Source of the DNA: Burkholderiaceae bacterium
GTDB lineage: Bacteria; Pseudomonadota; Gammaproteobacteria; Burkholderiales; Burkholderiaceae_E
Length of the DNA: 64,000 nucleotides
NCBI GenBank assembly: GCA_021463505.1
Contig: JAJTYR010000002.1
Coordinates: forward strand, 1 to 64,000
Direction: 5' to 3'
Position numbers and translations under genes: made by a program. The notes under the pieces were generated by a model that saw only the letters and a program-made list of their open reading frames with translations, was not told where the DNA came from and searched no databases. Numbering within the stretch: the stretch's first letter is position 1; the number at the start of each line of letters is the position of its first letter. Positions 1 to 11,531 of this stretch are shown here, piece after piece.

Positions 1-2332
<2,332 letters not shown>

Positions 2333-2423
2333 GGACAGGTCTCCGTCGCGGCTCGCAAAGGTGCGCCCCGCGTGGGGGTGGATCGAGACGGGCGGCGCGC
2401 GGCGGTTGCGCGCCGCCACGCGT

Positions 2424-2810
2424 TCAGCCGGCGCCCGGGCCGGCCGCGTAGGCGGCGGCGTCGAGCAGCGCGTCGATCTGGGCGGGCTCGGACGGACGCA
2501 TCCGGAAGAGCCACCCCTTGTCGAACGGCGATTCGTTGACCGTCTGCGGGGCCTCGGCGAGCGCCGGATTCACTTCGAGCACTTCTCCGGCCACCGGTGC
2601 GTAGACGTCGGAGGCTGCCTTGGTCGATTCGACGACGACGCAGGACTCACCCTGCGCCAGCTGGCGCCCGACCTCGGGCAGTTCGACGTAGACCAGTTCG
2701 CCCAGCGCATCCTGGGCGTGGAAAGTGATGCCCACGGTGGCGCTGCCATCGGCAGCGAGGCGCAGCCACTCGTGCGACGGGGCGTAGCGAAGATCGGCGG
2801 GATTGTCCAA
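2424..2810 (-). CDS. gcvH: Glycine cleavage system H protein
   Basis: Lipoyl carrier protein that shuttles the aminomethyl group between the P, T and L proteins. The lipoylated lysine is K64 in ESTKAASD, followed by [12 protein letters not shown] as expected. I chose a TTG start at 2810 rather than the ATG at 2885: it gives 128 residues beginning [14 protein letters not shown], the usual family length, and has GGAG 7 nt upstream. The ATG at 2885 lies inside the riboswitch's second aptamer, so the longer form is unlikely. gcvP follows after 91 nt. No gcvT is found between the riboswitch and gcvH, where many proteobacteria have it. Confidence 0.95.
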   Translation of the reverse strand: MDNPADLRYAPSHEWLRLAADGSATVGITFHAQDALGELVYVELPEVGRQLAQGESCVVVESTKAASDVYAPVAGEVLEVNPALAEAPQTVNESPFDKGWLFRMRPSEPAQIDALLDAAAYAAGPGAG

Positions 2811-2844
2811 GGCAGGGCTCCGAAGGCGGCCGCGGCGCGGCGCG

Positions 2845-3090
2845 TGGTTGATCGGGAGCCCCCTCTGTCCGTTTGCCTGAGACATTCGGCCGGAGCGCCG
2901 ACGCGCAGGCCTTGTTCCTTCGGCGAGGCGCGCACTGCGATCGACACGATCGTCGGCCGCGCCTTCTCTCCAGAGAGCCGAACCGCTGAGGTCCTTTTGC
3001 CTGAGAGTTTCCGGGGCGATACACCTTCGGCGCCGCGCCGCACCGATTGCCTGCCTCGGTTGGCGCGGTCTCTCCCGCAGCGGTTATCCG
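2845..3090 (-). promoter_or_regulatory. Tandem glycine riboswitch upstream of gcvH-gcvP
   Basis: Two consecutive glycine aptamers read on the minus strand. Aptamer 1 starts with CCGCTGCGGGAGAGA (3083 downward), contains GCCGAAGG and AACTCTCAGGCAAAAGGACC, and closes with CAGCGG (2988-2983), pairing with the opening CCGCTG. Aptamer 2 repeats the plan: CTCTGGAGAG, then CGCCGAAGGAACAAG, then GTCTCAGGCAAACGGACAGAGG ending near 2850. These are the conserved cores of the gcvT-type riboswitch, which generally switches on glycine cleavage genes when glycine is high. Outer limits are approximate. No clear intrinsic terminator lies between aptamer 2 and gcvH, so control could be translational. Confidence 0.95.
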
Positions 3091-3233
3091 GCTGGCGCAA
3101 AGAGTGCCAATCCGGTGCGTGGGTGTCAAATCGAAGGGGCGAAGGTGAAGGCGCGAAGCGGCGTGCGGCGCGTGTGCGCCAGGCACTGAATCGAGCGCAC
3201 TGGCACCCGTTGCGGCACAATGCACGTGGACCC

Positions 3234-4844
3234 ATGAACCGGACTGACTCGATCTCTCCCGAACTCGCCCCGGCGGACCCGCACGGTGCGGGCCCGATGG
3301 CAGCCGATCAGGCTGTTGCCGGCGCGGCTGGCGTGCCCGTTGCTACCCCAGGGGACCGTCACGCCGACCTCAGGGCGCGCCCCGGCGCGCAACGCCAGCG
3401 CGAGGTGGTCGCGCGGCTGCGTACGATCGTCCCGCCGCACAGCCTGCTCTACCGCGAGGAGGACACGCGCCCCTACGAATGCGACGGCCTGTCCGCGTAT
3501 CGCCAGTTGCCGATGGCAGTGGTGCTGCCCGACACCGAGGCGCAGGTCCGGGCGCTGCTGAAGGTCTGCCACGAACTCGACGTGCCGGTGGTGGCCCGCG
3601 GCGCCGGCACCAGCCTGTCGGGCGGCTCGATGCCGCATGCGTCGGGCGTCGTGCTGTCGCTCGCGAAGTTCAACCGCATCCTGTCGATCGACCCGCTGGC
3701 GCGCACCGCGCGCGTGCAGCCGGGCGTGCGCAACCTCGCCATCTCCGATGCCGCCGCGCCGCACGGCCTGTTCTACGCGCCCGACCCGTCCTCGCAGATC
3801 GCCTGCACGATCGGCGGCAACGTGGCCGAGAACTCCGGCGGCGTGCACTGCCTGAAGTACGGACTGACGGTGCACAACGTGCTGCGCGTGCGTGCACTGA
3901 CGATCGATGGCGAGACCGTCGAATTCGGCAGCGAGGCGCTCGATGTGCCGGGCCTCGACCTGCTTGCGCTGATGGTCGGCTCCGAAGGCATGCTCGCGAT
4001 CGTCACCGAAGTCACCGTCAAGCTGGTGCCGGTGCCGCCGCTGGCGCGCGTCGTCATGGCTTCGTTCGGCGACGTGGTCAAGGCGGGTGACGCGGTGGCC
4101 GGCATCATCGCTGCCGGCATCGTTCCGGCGGGGCTCGAGATGATGGACCGCAAGGCCACCGTCGCGGTCGAGCAGTTCGTGCACGCCGGCTACGACCTCG
4201 ACGCGGCGGCGATTCTGCTGGTCGAGTCCGACGGCACGCCCGAAGAGGTGGCCGACGACATCGCGCGCATCGAGGCGGTGCTGCGCGAGGCGGGTGCCAC
4301 CGGCGTGCGCGTGTCGGCGTCCGAAGACGAGCGACTGCTGTTCTGGTCGGGGCGCAAGAACGCGTTCCCGGCTGCGGGGCGCCTGTCGCCCGACTACTAC
4401 TGCATGGACGGCACCATCCCGCGCCGAAACATCGGGCGCATGCTCGCGGCGATCGCACAGATGGAAGACAAGTACCGGCTGCGCTGCATGAACGTCTTTC
4501 ACGCCGGCGACGGCAACCTGCATCCGCTGATCCTGTTCGACGCGAACGACCCCGACGAATGGCAGCGCGCCGAGCATTTCGGCGCCGAGATCCTCGCGCT
4601 CAGCGTCGAGTTCGGCGGCACGATCACCGGCGAGCATGGCGTGGGCATCGAAAAGATCGACTCGATGTGCGTGCAGTTCTCGCGCGACGAACTCGACACC
4701 TTCTTCGCGGTCAAGCGCGCGTTCGATCCGCCGGGGCTGCTCAATCCCGGCAAGGCGATCCCCACGCTGGCGCGCTGCGCCGAGTACGGCAGGATGCACG
4801 TGCACGGCGGCCAGCTGGCGTTCCCCGATCTGCCCCGCTTCTGA
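3234..4844 (+). CDS. glcD: Glycolate oxidase, FAD-binding subunit GlcD
   Basis: Catalytic flavoprotein subunit of membrane-associated glycolate oxidase (glycolate to glyoxylate). The protein has 536 residues. The FAD_binding_4 core includes VVARGAGTSLSGG (about residues 119-131) and SSQIACTIGGNVAENSGG; the C-terminal FAD-oxidase domain contains the family HAGDGNLHP and GEHGVGIEK motifs. The ATG at 3234 is the first Met of the conserved frame; a roughly 40-residue N-terminal stretch rich in Ala and Pro is longer than in E. coli GlcD. A CACAAT hexamer at 3216-3221 could be a -10 giving a very short leader. First gene of glcDEF; its stop overlaps the glcE start by 1 nt. It is divergent from the glycine-riboswitch operon. 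Confidence 0.95.
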   Translation: MNRTDSISPELAPADPHGAGPMAADQAVAGAAGVPVATPGDRHADLRARPGAQRQREVVARLRTIVPPHSLLYREEDTRPYECDGLSAYRQLPMAVVLPDTEAQVRALLKVCHELDVPVVARGAGTSLSGGSMPHASGVVLSLAKFNRILSIDPLARTARVQPGVRNLAISDAAAPHGLFYAPDPSSQIACTIGGNVAENSGGVHCLKYGLTVHNVLRVRALTIDGETVEFGSEALDVPGLDLLALMVGSEGMLAIVTEVTVKLVPVPPLARVVMASFGDVVKAGDAVAGIIAAGIVPAGLEMMDRKATVAVEQFVHAGYDLDAAAILLVESDGTPEEVADDIARIEAVLREAGATGVRVSASEDERLLFWSGRKNAFPAAGRLSPDYYCMDGTIPRRNIGRMLAAIAQMEDKYRLRCMNVFHAGDGNLHPLILFDANDPDEWQRAEHFGAEILALSVEFGGTITGEHGVGIEKIDSMCVQFSRDELDTFFAVKRAFDPPGLLNPGKAIPTLARCAEYGRMHVHGGQLAFPDLPRF

Positions 4845-5935
4845 TGAGCGCTCCCGCCAACGACCCGGCGCTGGCCGAACTGCGCGATCGCGTGCGCGCG
4901 GCTGCCGCGACGCGCACGCCGCTGTGCATCCGCGGCGCCGGCACCAAGGACTTCTACGGCCAGCCGCCCGTCGGGGAGCCGCTCGACATGCGCGGCTGGC
5001 GCGGCATCGTCAGCTACGAGCCGACCGAACTGGTGATCCGCGCGCGCTGCGGCACGCCGCTGGCGGAAGTCGAAGGGGCGTTGACCGGGCGCAACCAGAT
5101 GCTGGCGTTCGAACCTCCTTCGTTCGACGCGGACGCGACGATCGGCGGCGTGATCGCCGCGGGCCTGTCGGGGCCGCGCCGGGCGAGCGCGGGCGCGGTG
5201 CGCGACTTCGTGCTCGGTGCGACGCTGCTCGACGCGGCGGGCCGCGCACTGCGCTTCGGCGGGCAGGTGATGAAGAACGTCGCCGGCTACGACGTGTCGC
5301 GACTGGTCTGCGGGTCGCTGGGCATTCTCGGGCCGATCGTCGAGGTGTCGCTGAAGGTCCTGCCGCGGCCGGCGAAAGAAATCAGCGTGCGTCTGCGCAT
5401 CGACGAGGCCGACGCGCTGCGTGCGATCAATGCGTGGGGCGGGCAACCGCTGCCGCTGTCGGCCAGCGCCTGGTGCGAGGGCGTGCTGACGCTGCGACTC
5501 TCGGGCGCGCCGGCGGCGGTCGAGGCCGCGGCGGCGCGCTTCGAGCGCGAACGCGGCGCGCAGCGACTCGATGCCGGGCAGGCCAGCGCGTACTGGGCCG
5601 GTATCCGCGAGCACTCCGATGCGTTCTTCGCAGGCGCCCGGCCCCTGTGGCGACTGTCGCTGCCGGCCACCGCCCCGGTGCTCGGGCTGCCGGGGGCGCA
5701 CCTGTTCGAGTGGGGCGGCGCGCAGCGCTGGCTGCGCAGCGACGCACCCGCCGAAACCGTTCGCACGGCCGCAGTGCGCGTCGGCGGCACGGCGACGCTG
5801 TTTCGCGGTGGCGATCGCATGGCCGGCGTGTTCCATCCGCTCGCACCGGCGAACGCCGCGCTGCAGCGACGGCTGAAAGAGGCGTTCGACCCGGGCCGCA
5901 TCTTCAACCCGGGCCGCCTGTATCCGGACCTCTGA
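4844..5935 (+). CDS. glcE: Glycolate oxidase, FAD-binding subunit GlcE
   Basis: Second flavin subunit of glycolate oxidase, 363 residues. It carries the N-terminal FAD_binding_4 half (RGAGTKDFYG near residue 26, then PSFDADATIGGVIAAGLSGP and GGQVMKNVAGYDVSR) but a shorter C-terminal part than GlcD, which is normal for GlcE. The ATG at 4844 overlaps the glcD TGA, so translation is probably coupled. The C-terminal PGRIFNPGRLYPDL is typical of the family. glcF follows after 21 nt. Confidence 0.95.
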   Translation: MSAPANDPALAELRDRVRAAAATRTPLCIRGAGTKDFYGQPPVGEPLDMRGWRGIVSYEPTELVIRARCGTPLAEVEGALTGRNQMLAFEPPSFDADATIGGVIAAGLSGPRRASAGAVRDFVLGATLLDAAGRALRFGGQVMKNVAGYDVSRLVCGSLGILGPIVEVSLKVLPRPAKEISVRLRIDEADALRAINAWGGQPLPLSASAWCEGVLTLRLSGAPAAVEAAAARFERERGAQRLDAGQASAYWAGIREHSDAFFAGARPLWRLSLPATAPVLGLPGAHLFEWGGAQRWLRSDAPAETVRTAAVRVGGTATLFRGGDRMAGVFHPLAPANAALQRRLKEAFDPGRIFNPGRLYPDL

Positions 5936-5956
5936 AATCCGGATCTCTGGACTTCG

Positions 5957-7237
5957 ATGGAAACCCATCTCGCCGACTGGCTGCAGGGCACCGCCGACGG
6001 GGCCGAGGCCGAACTGAACCTGCGCCGCTGCGTGCACTGCGGCTTCTGCCTGGCCACCTGCCCGACCTACCAGTTGCTCGGCGACGAACTCGATTCGCCG
6101 CGCGGGCGCATCTACCTGATGAAGCAGGTCGCCGAAGGCGCAGTGCCCGGTGCGGCGACGCTCGCGCACCTCGATCGCTGTCTCACCTGCCGCAACTGCG
6201 AGACCACCTGCCCGTCGGGCGTCGAATACGGGCACCTGGTCGACGTGGGCCGCAGGCTGGTCGAGCAGCAGGTGCGCCGGCCGCCGGGCGAGCGTCTGCT
6301 CAGGTTCGTCCTGCGCGAGACGCTCACGCGACGCTGGCTGTTCGATCCGGCGATGCGCATCGGCCAGATGCTGCGTCCGCTGCTGCCCGCAGTGCTGCGC
6401 GACAAGGTTCCGGCGCGCCGGCCCGCAGGGGCCTGGCCGGGGCGCCGGCACGCACGCAAGGTGCTGATCCTGAACGGCTGCACGCAGCCGGCGATGATGC
6501 CGGCGATCGACGCGGCCACCGCGCGCGTACTCGACCGGCTCGGCGTCGAAACCGTGATCGAACGGCGCTCGGGCTGCTGCGGGGCGATCCGCCACCACCT
6601 CTGCGACACGCCGGGCGCACTGGCGCAGGCGCGTCGCAACATCGATGCCTGGCTGCCGCACCTGGAGCGCGGCGCCGAGGCACTTCTGATCAACGCCTCG
6701 GGCTGCGGCGCGATGGTCAAGGAGTACGCGCACCTGCTGCGCGAAGATGCCGCCTACGCGCCGAAGGCGCGGCGTGTGGTTGCGGCCACGAAAGACCTCG
6801 CCGAGTGGTTGCCGGCGGAGCTGGCCGGCTCCGTCGACGCGCTTCGTGCACGGATCGTTGCGGATGCGCCAACGGATGCGGCAGGCGCGGCCACGAGCGC
6901 GCGCGCCGCCGGACGCATCGCGTTCCATCCGCCGTGCACGCTGCAGCACGGCCAGCGGGTGCGCGGCGAGGTCGAGCGCCTGCTCGACATGCTGGGCGTC
7001 GAGCGCCTGGCAGTGGCCGAGTCGCACCTGTGCTGCGGGTCGGCCGGCACGTATTCGGTGTTGCAGCCGGAGTTGTCGCTGCAGCTGCGCGAGCGCAAGC
7101 TCGGCCACCTGCAGGCTGGCAAGCCCGACCTGATCCTGTCGGCCAACATCGGCTGCCTGGCGCACCTGCAGGCCGGCACCGGGACCCCGGTGCGGCACTG
7201 GATCGAGTGGCTCGACGAGGTGCTGTCGAACCGCTGA
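5957..7237 (+). CDS. glcF: Glycolate oxidase, iron-sulfur subunit GlcF
   Basis: Electron-transfer subunit taking electrons from GlcDE towards the quinone pool. The 426-residue protein has two 4Fe-4S ferredoxin motifs: C25-x2-C28-x2-C31-x3-C35-P and C75-x2-C78-x2-C81-x3-C85-P. Two CCG-type cysteine-rich domains follow (SGCCGAIRHH and HLCCGSAGTYS), the hallmark of the GlcF/heterodisulfide reductase-like family. It ends the glcDEF operon. A perfect inverted repeat (7242-7265) lies between it and the converging pilY1. Confidence 0.95.
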   Translation: METHLADWLQGTADGAEAELNLRRCVHCGFCLATCPTYQLLGDELDSPRGRIYLMKQVAEGAVPGAATLAHLDRCLTCRNCETTCPSGVEYGHLVDVGRRLVEQQVRRPPGERLLRFVLRETLTRRWLFDPAMRIGQMLRPLLPAVLRDKVPARRPAGAWPGRRHARKVLILNGCTQPAMMPAIDAATARVLDRLGVETVIERRSGCCGAIRHHLCDTPGALAQARRNIDAWLPHLERGAEALLINASGCGAMVKEYAHLLREDAAYAPKARRVVAATKDLAEWLPAELAGSVDALRARIVADAPTDAAGAATSARAAGRIAFHPPCTLQHGQRVRGEVERLLDMLGVERLAVAESHLCCGSAGTYSVLQPELSLQLRERKLGHLQAGKPDLILSANIGCLAHLQAGTGTPVRHWIEWLDEVLSNR

Positions 7238-7241
7238 TGTG

Positions 7242-7265
7242 CGTCGGCCGGCCAGGCGGCCGACG
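7242..7265. terminator. Hairpin between convergent glcF and pilY1
   Basis: Perfect 9-bp inverted repeat CGTCGGCCG-gccagg-CGGCCGACG in the 34-bp gap between the stop codons of glcF and pilY1. No T-run follows on either strand, so it is a stable hairpin that could terminate in both directions or protect 3' ends, rather than a textbook intrinsic terminator. Confidence 0.55.
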
Positions 7266-7271
7266 GGGGCA

Positions 7272-10200
7272 TCAGCGCGTCAGTTCGCGCCAGTACAGGC
7301 GTCGCGCGTTGGCGGCGAAGGGCGCCATCGGGTTGCCGAACACCGGATACTTGGCGTCCGACGTCGTGACGATCGTCACCGTCTTGCCGCTGGGGAGCTT
7401 GACGATGTTGATGCCGACGATCAGCGCGTTGCCGACATTGACGATCGTCGCCGGATCGGCAGGCCGGGTCCTGCCCGGCCACGGATCGAGGAAGTAGAGC
7501 CAGCTCGAGCCGCCGATGTTGCAGACGTTCGGATCGGGAATGTTGCTCGGCACGACCCACCAGCCCAACTGGAACTTCGGATCGACGTTGACGCGCTCGC
7601 CGTTCTTCGCGTCGAGATCCATGTACCAGCCGACCTTGTCGGGCGCCATCGCCGTGTAGGCGATCTGCCGGGAGCCGGCATCTCCGGAAAGATCCTGGAC
7701 CACCACGTCGGTGCGGGCGCGGAAGTTGCCGTAGGGCGGTGACGTCAGGTCGTCCTTGATCGTGTAGATCGACATGAGATCGGTCGAACCGACGTCGCTC
7801 GTGCCGAGGTAGCGGCCCGCGCCGATCAGGATCAGGCGCTTCGGGCTGCCGCCGATCCTGACTTCGGCCAGTTCCGGCTTCGTCGTGATCGGCTGGGTCG
7901 GCGCCCCGCTGACCTTGCCAATGGTCGTGATCTTCGTGACCGTCCCGGCCACGATGTCGAAACGCCAGACGTTGCCGTCGAGGTCGCCACCGTAGACGTG
8001 CTGGGTCGAGTTGTCGAGCATGGTGTCGTCGACCCAGTTGCTGATCTTGGCGATGCCGCTCTTCGACGGGTCGGTCTGGGCGTTGTCGGTCACGATTTCG
8101 GCGAGTTTCGAGCCGTCGGAGGCCTTCAGCACGAACAGGCGCCCCTTGCCGTCGCCGGGCGAGACGTTGTTGTAGCCCGAGGCGACGATCACCACCCACT
8201 GGCCGTTGAGTTTGGTGATGACGGCGTTGCCGAAGCTGAAGCCCAGGTTGGCGTCGGTGAATTCCCACAGCAGTTGCGGACTTGCCGGGTTGGTGACGTC
8301 GAGCGCGTAATAGGCGCGGCCGCCCTTGCCGAGGCCGCCGACGAGGATGGTCTTCCACTGGTTGGCATTGCAGGACGCGGACAGGCAGACATCGCCGATC
8401 GTCAGCGGGCCATCGACGTGAAAACGGTGATTGGTGGCGTAGCTCTTGTCGGCGAGCTGGTAGAGCTGGGGAATGACTGCCGTCGGCACGAACGCCCAGA
8501 GCTCGTTGCCGGTGTCGCCATCGAACGCGTGCAGCATGCCGTCGTTGGCACCCGCGTAGACGACCGATTGCCGCGCCTTGTTGTTCTCGGCAAAAGCGGA
8601 ATAGTTGTCGTCCGAATAGGTGAACGGCGGCTTGCGGGCATACACCGGCGCGGCATTGACGATGTCGCCGAGCGCGTGCTTGCGGTCGCGATAGAGCTTC
8701 CAGGCGTTGGCGCCTTCGTCCTCGTGCTGCCTCTGGCCACGGATGAAGCCGATGATCGACGCCTGCGTCGCCTGCGCCTGTTCACTGGCGGTCAGGGACG
8801 CATACTGGGACAGTTGACCGTTGGGGTTGGTCGGGCCGGGCTGGAAGTAGTTGGCCGTGATCTGGGTTCCGAGATTGCCGACGGTGAACGCCTTCAGCGT
8901 TCCACCGCTGTTGAAGCGGATGTCGCGCGTGTCGCTCGCGGTCGACACCTTCGCGTCGACCTGCGCCTGGGCCGACCAGATCGGCGAGTCCGAGACGGTT
9001 CCGACCGCGAGATCGATCTCGCGGGCCGCGATCTCGCCGTCCCAGTCGACGGTGGTGTACATCGCCACGTAGGCGTAGTTGTCGCCGGCGACCGGCTCGA
9101 GGTTCGAGGTCGCCGCTGCGGCAGCGGAGGCGGTGCGCGCCGAGACACCCGACAAGGCCTTCTGGATGCCGCTGGCGAGCGACTCGGGTGACTTGGCGCT
9201 GAAGTACTTGCCGCGGCCGTTGACCGCGGCGTGCCAGAGGTCGTCGACGCGATGCAGATCCTCCTCGTCCATCGGGTCCGGCCAGATGCGGGTGCCCTGC
9301 CTGATCGCCTCGAAGTCCGCGCAGCCGCCCGAGTCGTAGTTCTCGCAGTACTTCAGCGACCCGTCGATCCCCAGACCCAGCGTGAAGGTCGTCATGTGCT
9401 GGTGCGTCGCCTTGTCGCTGCCGGCGCCGGGCACGTTGTTCTCGCAGACGTCGTAGGTCTTTCCGCCGACCGTCGTCCCGGTGCAATTGCCCAGACCCGG
9501 GGTGCGCAGGTCGTTCTGGTAGTAGTACATCGCCACGTCCGACAGTGAGCTCGAGGTGCCGCCCGTCGTGGTGGTGGTGCTCGAAAGCAGTGCCGGATCG
9601 CTCGGGTTCGGGTCCGGCAGCGCGGGCGCCGGATTCGTGCATGCCGTCTCGTTCGTCGCCGAGCCGTGATTGGTCCACGCTCCGTCCACCGGGCTGCCCG
9701 GGGGTTCGATCGGAGTCGTGACGGTCTTGCGCTGTTCCTGGCGCCGGATCCGCTTCTTGCCGCCCGAACAGTTGCTCAACGAATAGCTGTAGCGCCGGTA
9801 CGTGTCGACCTGCTTGCTCGACGCACCGTCCCACATCGGACGCGCGGCCGAACCGTCCTGGTTGCCGATCGAACTCGATCCGTTGATCTGGTAGCCGGCA
9901 TCGCCGTTCCAGAAGCCGTCGGTGGTCAGGATGGTGAAATTCTGCTGGCAGGAATACTGCACCGGATCGTCACCGAGCTTGCCCGCGTAGATGCGCCCGA
10001 CCTTGGACAGCGCGGCTCGCAGGGGCGTGCCGCCGCTGGGGCTGGCGCCATAGAGCTTGTCGAAAATCTGCGTGCGCTGGGCGCAGCCCGGCGTCGCGGC
10101 GCAGAAGTCGTCGATTCGCTGGAACTCGCTGTTTCCCGAGCTGGTTCCTGTGTAGCTGTGGGTGGTGAAGCCGATGCGATAGTTCGCCGGCTCGGAGATG

Positions 10201-10874
10201 TTGACCAGCGAGCGGCCGACCGCCGTCTTCGCGGTCATCAGCCGGGTGCGATAGTAGCTGTACCAGTTGGCGAAGTTCTGCCGTGCCGCCGCTCCCTGGC
10301 CTTCGACCGTCACCTTGGCGAACTTGCCGGCGATGCTCCCGCTGCACTCCTTGTAGAAAGTGGTCGAGGTGTCGACGTCGCCATTGGCCTTGTAGCTGTA
10401 GGACATCGCCGGCTGCGTGCCCGAGTAGCTGTAATAGTAGGCTGCCTGCGAGGTGTCGTTGCCGCAGTCGGGCGACCAGCAGGTGCTGCTGTCGTAGGCC
10501 CTGAACGACGTCGACAGGTTGACCTTGCTCGAACCCGTGTCGAACCCGTCGTAGGGGGCCTTGTAGAAATCGACGTCCGGGTAGCTGGTGCCGTCGGCCT
10601 TCACGGGCGGCGCATAGCTCGCCGCCGGGTTGAAGTAGACCCCGTTGCACTGTGCGGACCTGTAGCCGTTCTTGTCGTGCAGGCCGTTGACGTGGTCGGG
10701 CAGGTGGGTCCAGCTCATGCTGCCCGAGTCGTCCAGGACGATCATCACGTTCGGCTTGACCTCGCCGCTCGTGCCCGAGGCCAGCGGCTTGTCGGCGAGG
10801 TCGACGTTGGCCGCCAGCGCCAGCGGCATCACCGCGAACCAGGCGGCGAGAATGCATAGCGATTTCCTGACCAT
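7272..10874 (-). CDS. pilY1: Type IV pilus tip adhesin / assembly factor PilY1
   Basis: Large secreted or surface protein (1200 residues) that joins the minor pilins in priming type IV pilus assembly and acts in adhesion and surface sensing. The signal peptide ends near LALA-AN (residue 22). A von Willebrand A-like MIDAS motif, LDDSGSMSW, lies at residues 47-55. The C-terminal third is the PilY1 beta-propeller (AFDGDTGNELWAFVP, LVGGLGKGGRAYYALDVT), with a calcium-loop-like GGDLDGNVWRFD near residue 965. Many cysteines in the central region suggest disulfides. SD GGAGCAGG precedes the ATG. It is the last gene of the pilE-fimT-pilV-pilW-pilX-pilY1 operon, 15 nt after pilX. Confidence 0.93.
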   Translation of the reverse strand: MVRKSLCILAAWFAVMPLALAANVDLADKPLASGTSGEVKPNVMIVLDDSGSMSWTHLPDHVNGLHDKNGYRSAQCNGVYFNPAASYAPPVKADGTSYPDVDFYKAPYDGFDTGSSKVNLSTSFRAYDSSTCWSPDCGNDTSQAAYYYSYSGTQPAMSYSYKANGDVDTSTTFYKECSGSIAGKFAKVTVEGQGAAARQNFANWYSYYRTRLMTAKTAVGRSLVNISEPANYRIGFTTHSYTGTSSGNSEFQRIDDFCAATPGCAQRTQIFDKLYGASPSGGTPLRAALSKVGRIYAGKLGDDPVQYSCQQNFTILTTDGFWNGDAGYQINGSSSIGNQDGSAARPMWDGASSKQVDTYRRYSYSLSNCSGGKKRIRRQEQRKTVTTPIEPPGSPVDGAWTNHGSATNETACTNPAPALPDPNPSDPALLSSTTTTTGGTSSSLSDVAMYYYQNDLRTPGLGNCTGTTVGGKTYDVCENNVPGAGSDKATHQHMTTFTLGLGIDGSLKYCENYDSGGCADFEAIRQGTRIWPDPMDEEDLHRVDDLWHAAVNGRGKYFSAKSPESLASGIQKALSGVSARTASAAAAATSNLEPVAGDNYAYVAMYTTVDWDGEIAAREIDLAVGTVSDSPIWSAQAQVDAKVSTASDTRDIRFNSGGTLKAFTVGNLGTQITANYFQPGPTNPNGQLSQYASLTASEQAQATQASIIGFIRGQRQHEDEGANAWKLYRDRKHALGDIVNAAPVYARKPPFTYSDDNYSAFAENNKARQSVVYAGANDGMLHAFDGDTGNELWAFVPTAVIPQLYQLADKSYATNHRFHVDGPLTIGDVCLSASCNANQWKTILVGGLGKGGRAYYALDVTNPASPQLLWEFTDANLGFSFGNAVITKLNGQWVVIVASGYNNVSPGDGKGRLFVLKASDGSKLAEIVTDNAQTDPSKSGIAKISNWVDDTMLDNSTQHVYGGDLDGNVWRFDIVAGTVTKITTIGKVSGAPTQPITTKPELAEVRIGGSPKRLILIGAGRYLGTSDVGSTDLMSIYTIKDDLTSPPYGNFRARTDVVVQDLSGDAGSRQIAYTAMAPDKVGWYMDLDAKNGERVNVDPKFQLGWWVVPSNIPDPNVCNIGGSSWLYFLDPWPGRTRPADPATIVNVGNALIVGINIVKLPSGKTVTIVTTSDAKYPVFGNPMAPFAANARRLYWRELTR

Positions 10875-10889
10875 GACCTGCTCCTGGAT

Positions 10890-11531
10890 TCAGAATCCGA
10901 CGATTGCCTGCACGATGCTTTCGGTGTTGCGCGGACCGACGATGCGGGTCGTGACGCGGTAGTACTGCTGGGTGGTGCCGCTCAGCGGCATCTGCCCGTA
11001 CGAGGCGCCGCTCTTGGTGCTGGTGGAACCGACCGACGAGGACTGGTAGGCGGAGCAGAAGATGGCCGGATCGTTCGGCAGCCCTGCGTTGTCGCACATG
11101 CGGTTGATCACGTACGTCGCTGAATAGCCGTCGGGCAGCCGGTCGGCGGCCACGGCGGCTGCCACCATCCCGCAACCGGGCTGCGCATCGTCACCCGGCG
11201 CCCACACCACGTCGTCGTCGGGGTCGGCAGTCCGGGTGCCCAGCAGGTCGCAGGCCGCCCGCCAGGTGGCGAAATAGCCGGCGGGCGCAGCGTCGGCACC
11301 GAGGTCGCCGGAGTTCGTGGTCAGCCAGTCGATGGCAGCCTCGGTGCCCGCGTCGCCGGCCTGGGCTGCGGTCTGCTTGAAGGCGAGATTGCCGGTGATC
11401 ATCAGGCCGGCATCGACCGAGCGCATCAGCGCGATGCCGGCCAGCGAGATCGCCACCAGCGCGATCAGCGCGATCAGCAGGACGACGCCGCGCTGGCGCC
11501 GCATCGGGAGAGCGGTCGCGGCGCGTTCCAT
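10890..11531 (-). CDS. pilX: Type IV pilus minor pilin PilX
   Basis: Minor pilin of 213 residues. A short leader (MERAATALPMRRQRG) precedes the hydrophobic helix VVLLIALIALVAISLAGIAL. As in other PilX proteins, the canonical Glu at position +5 is not obvious. A conserved QTAAQAGDAGTEAAIDWL helix follows, then a Cys-containing globular domain. The start overlaps the pilW stop by 1 nt (TGATG), and pilY1 follows after 15 nt. Identity rests on the helix, size and position between pilW and pilY1. Confidence 0.88.
   Translation of the reverse strand: MERAATALPMRRQRGVVLLIALIALVAISLAGIALMRSVDAGLMITGNLAFKQTAAQAGDAGTEAAIDWLTTNSGDLGADAAPAGYFATWRAACDLLGTRTADPDDDVVWAPGDDAQPGCGMVAAAVAADRLPDGYSATYVINRMCDNAGLPNDPAIFCSAYQSSSVGSTSTKSGASYGQMPLSGTTQQYYRVTTRIVGPRNTESIVQAIVGF

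Noticed and set aside
4499-7198. 899-residue open frame opposite glcDEF
   Set aside because: No domain, no SD, antisense to three well-defined genes; codon-bias artefact.
7242-7265. Possible integration site or small RNA between glcF and pilY1
   Set aside because: Only 34 bp between stop codons; a simple hairpin explains it.
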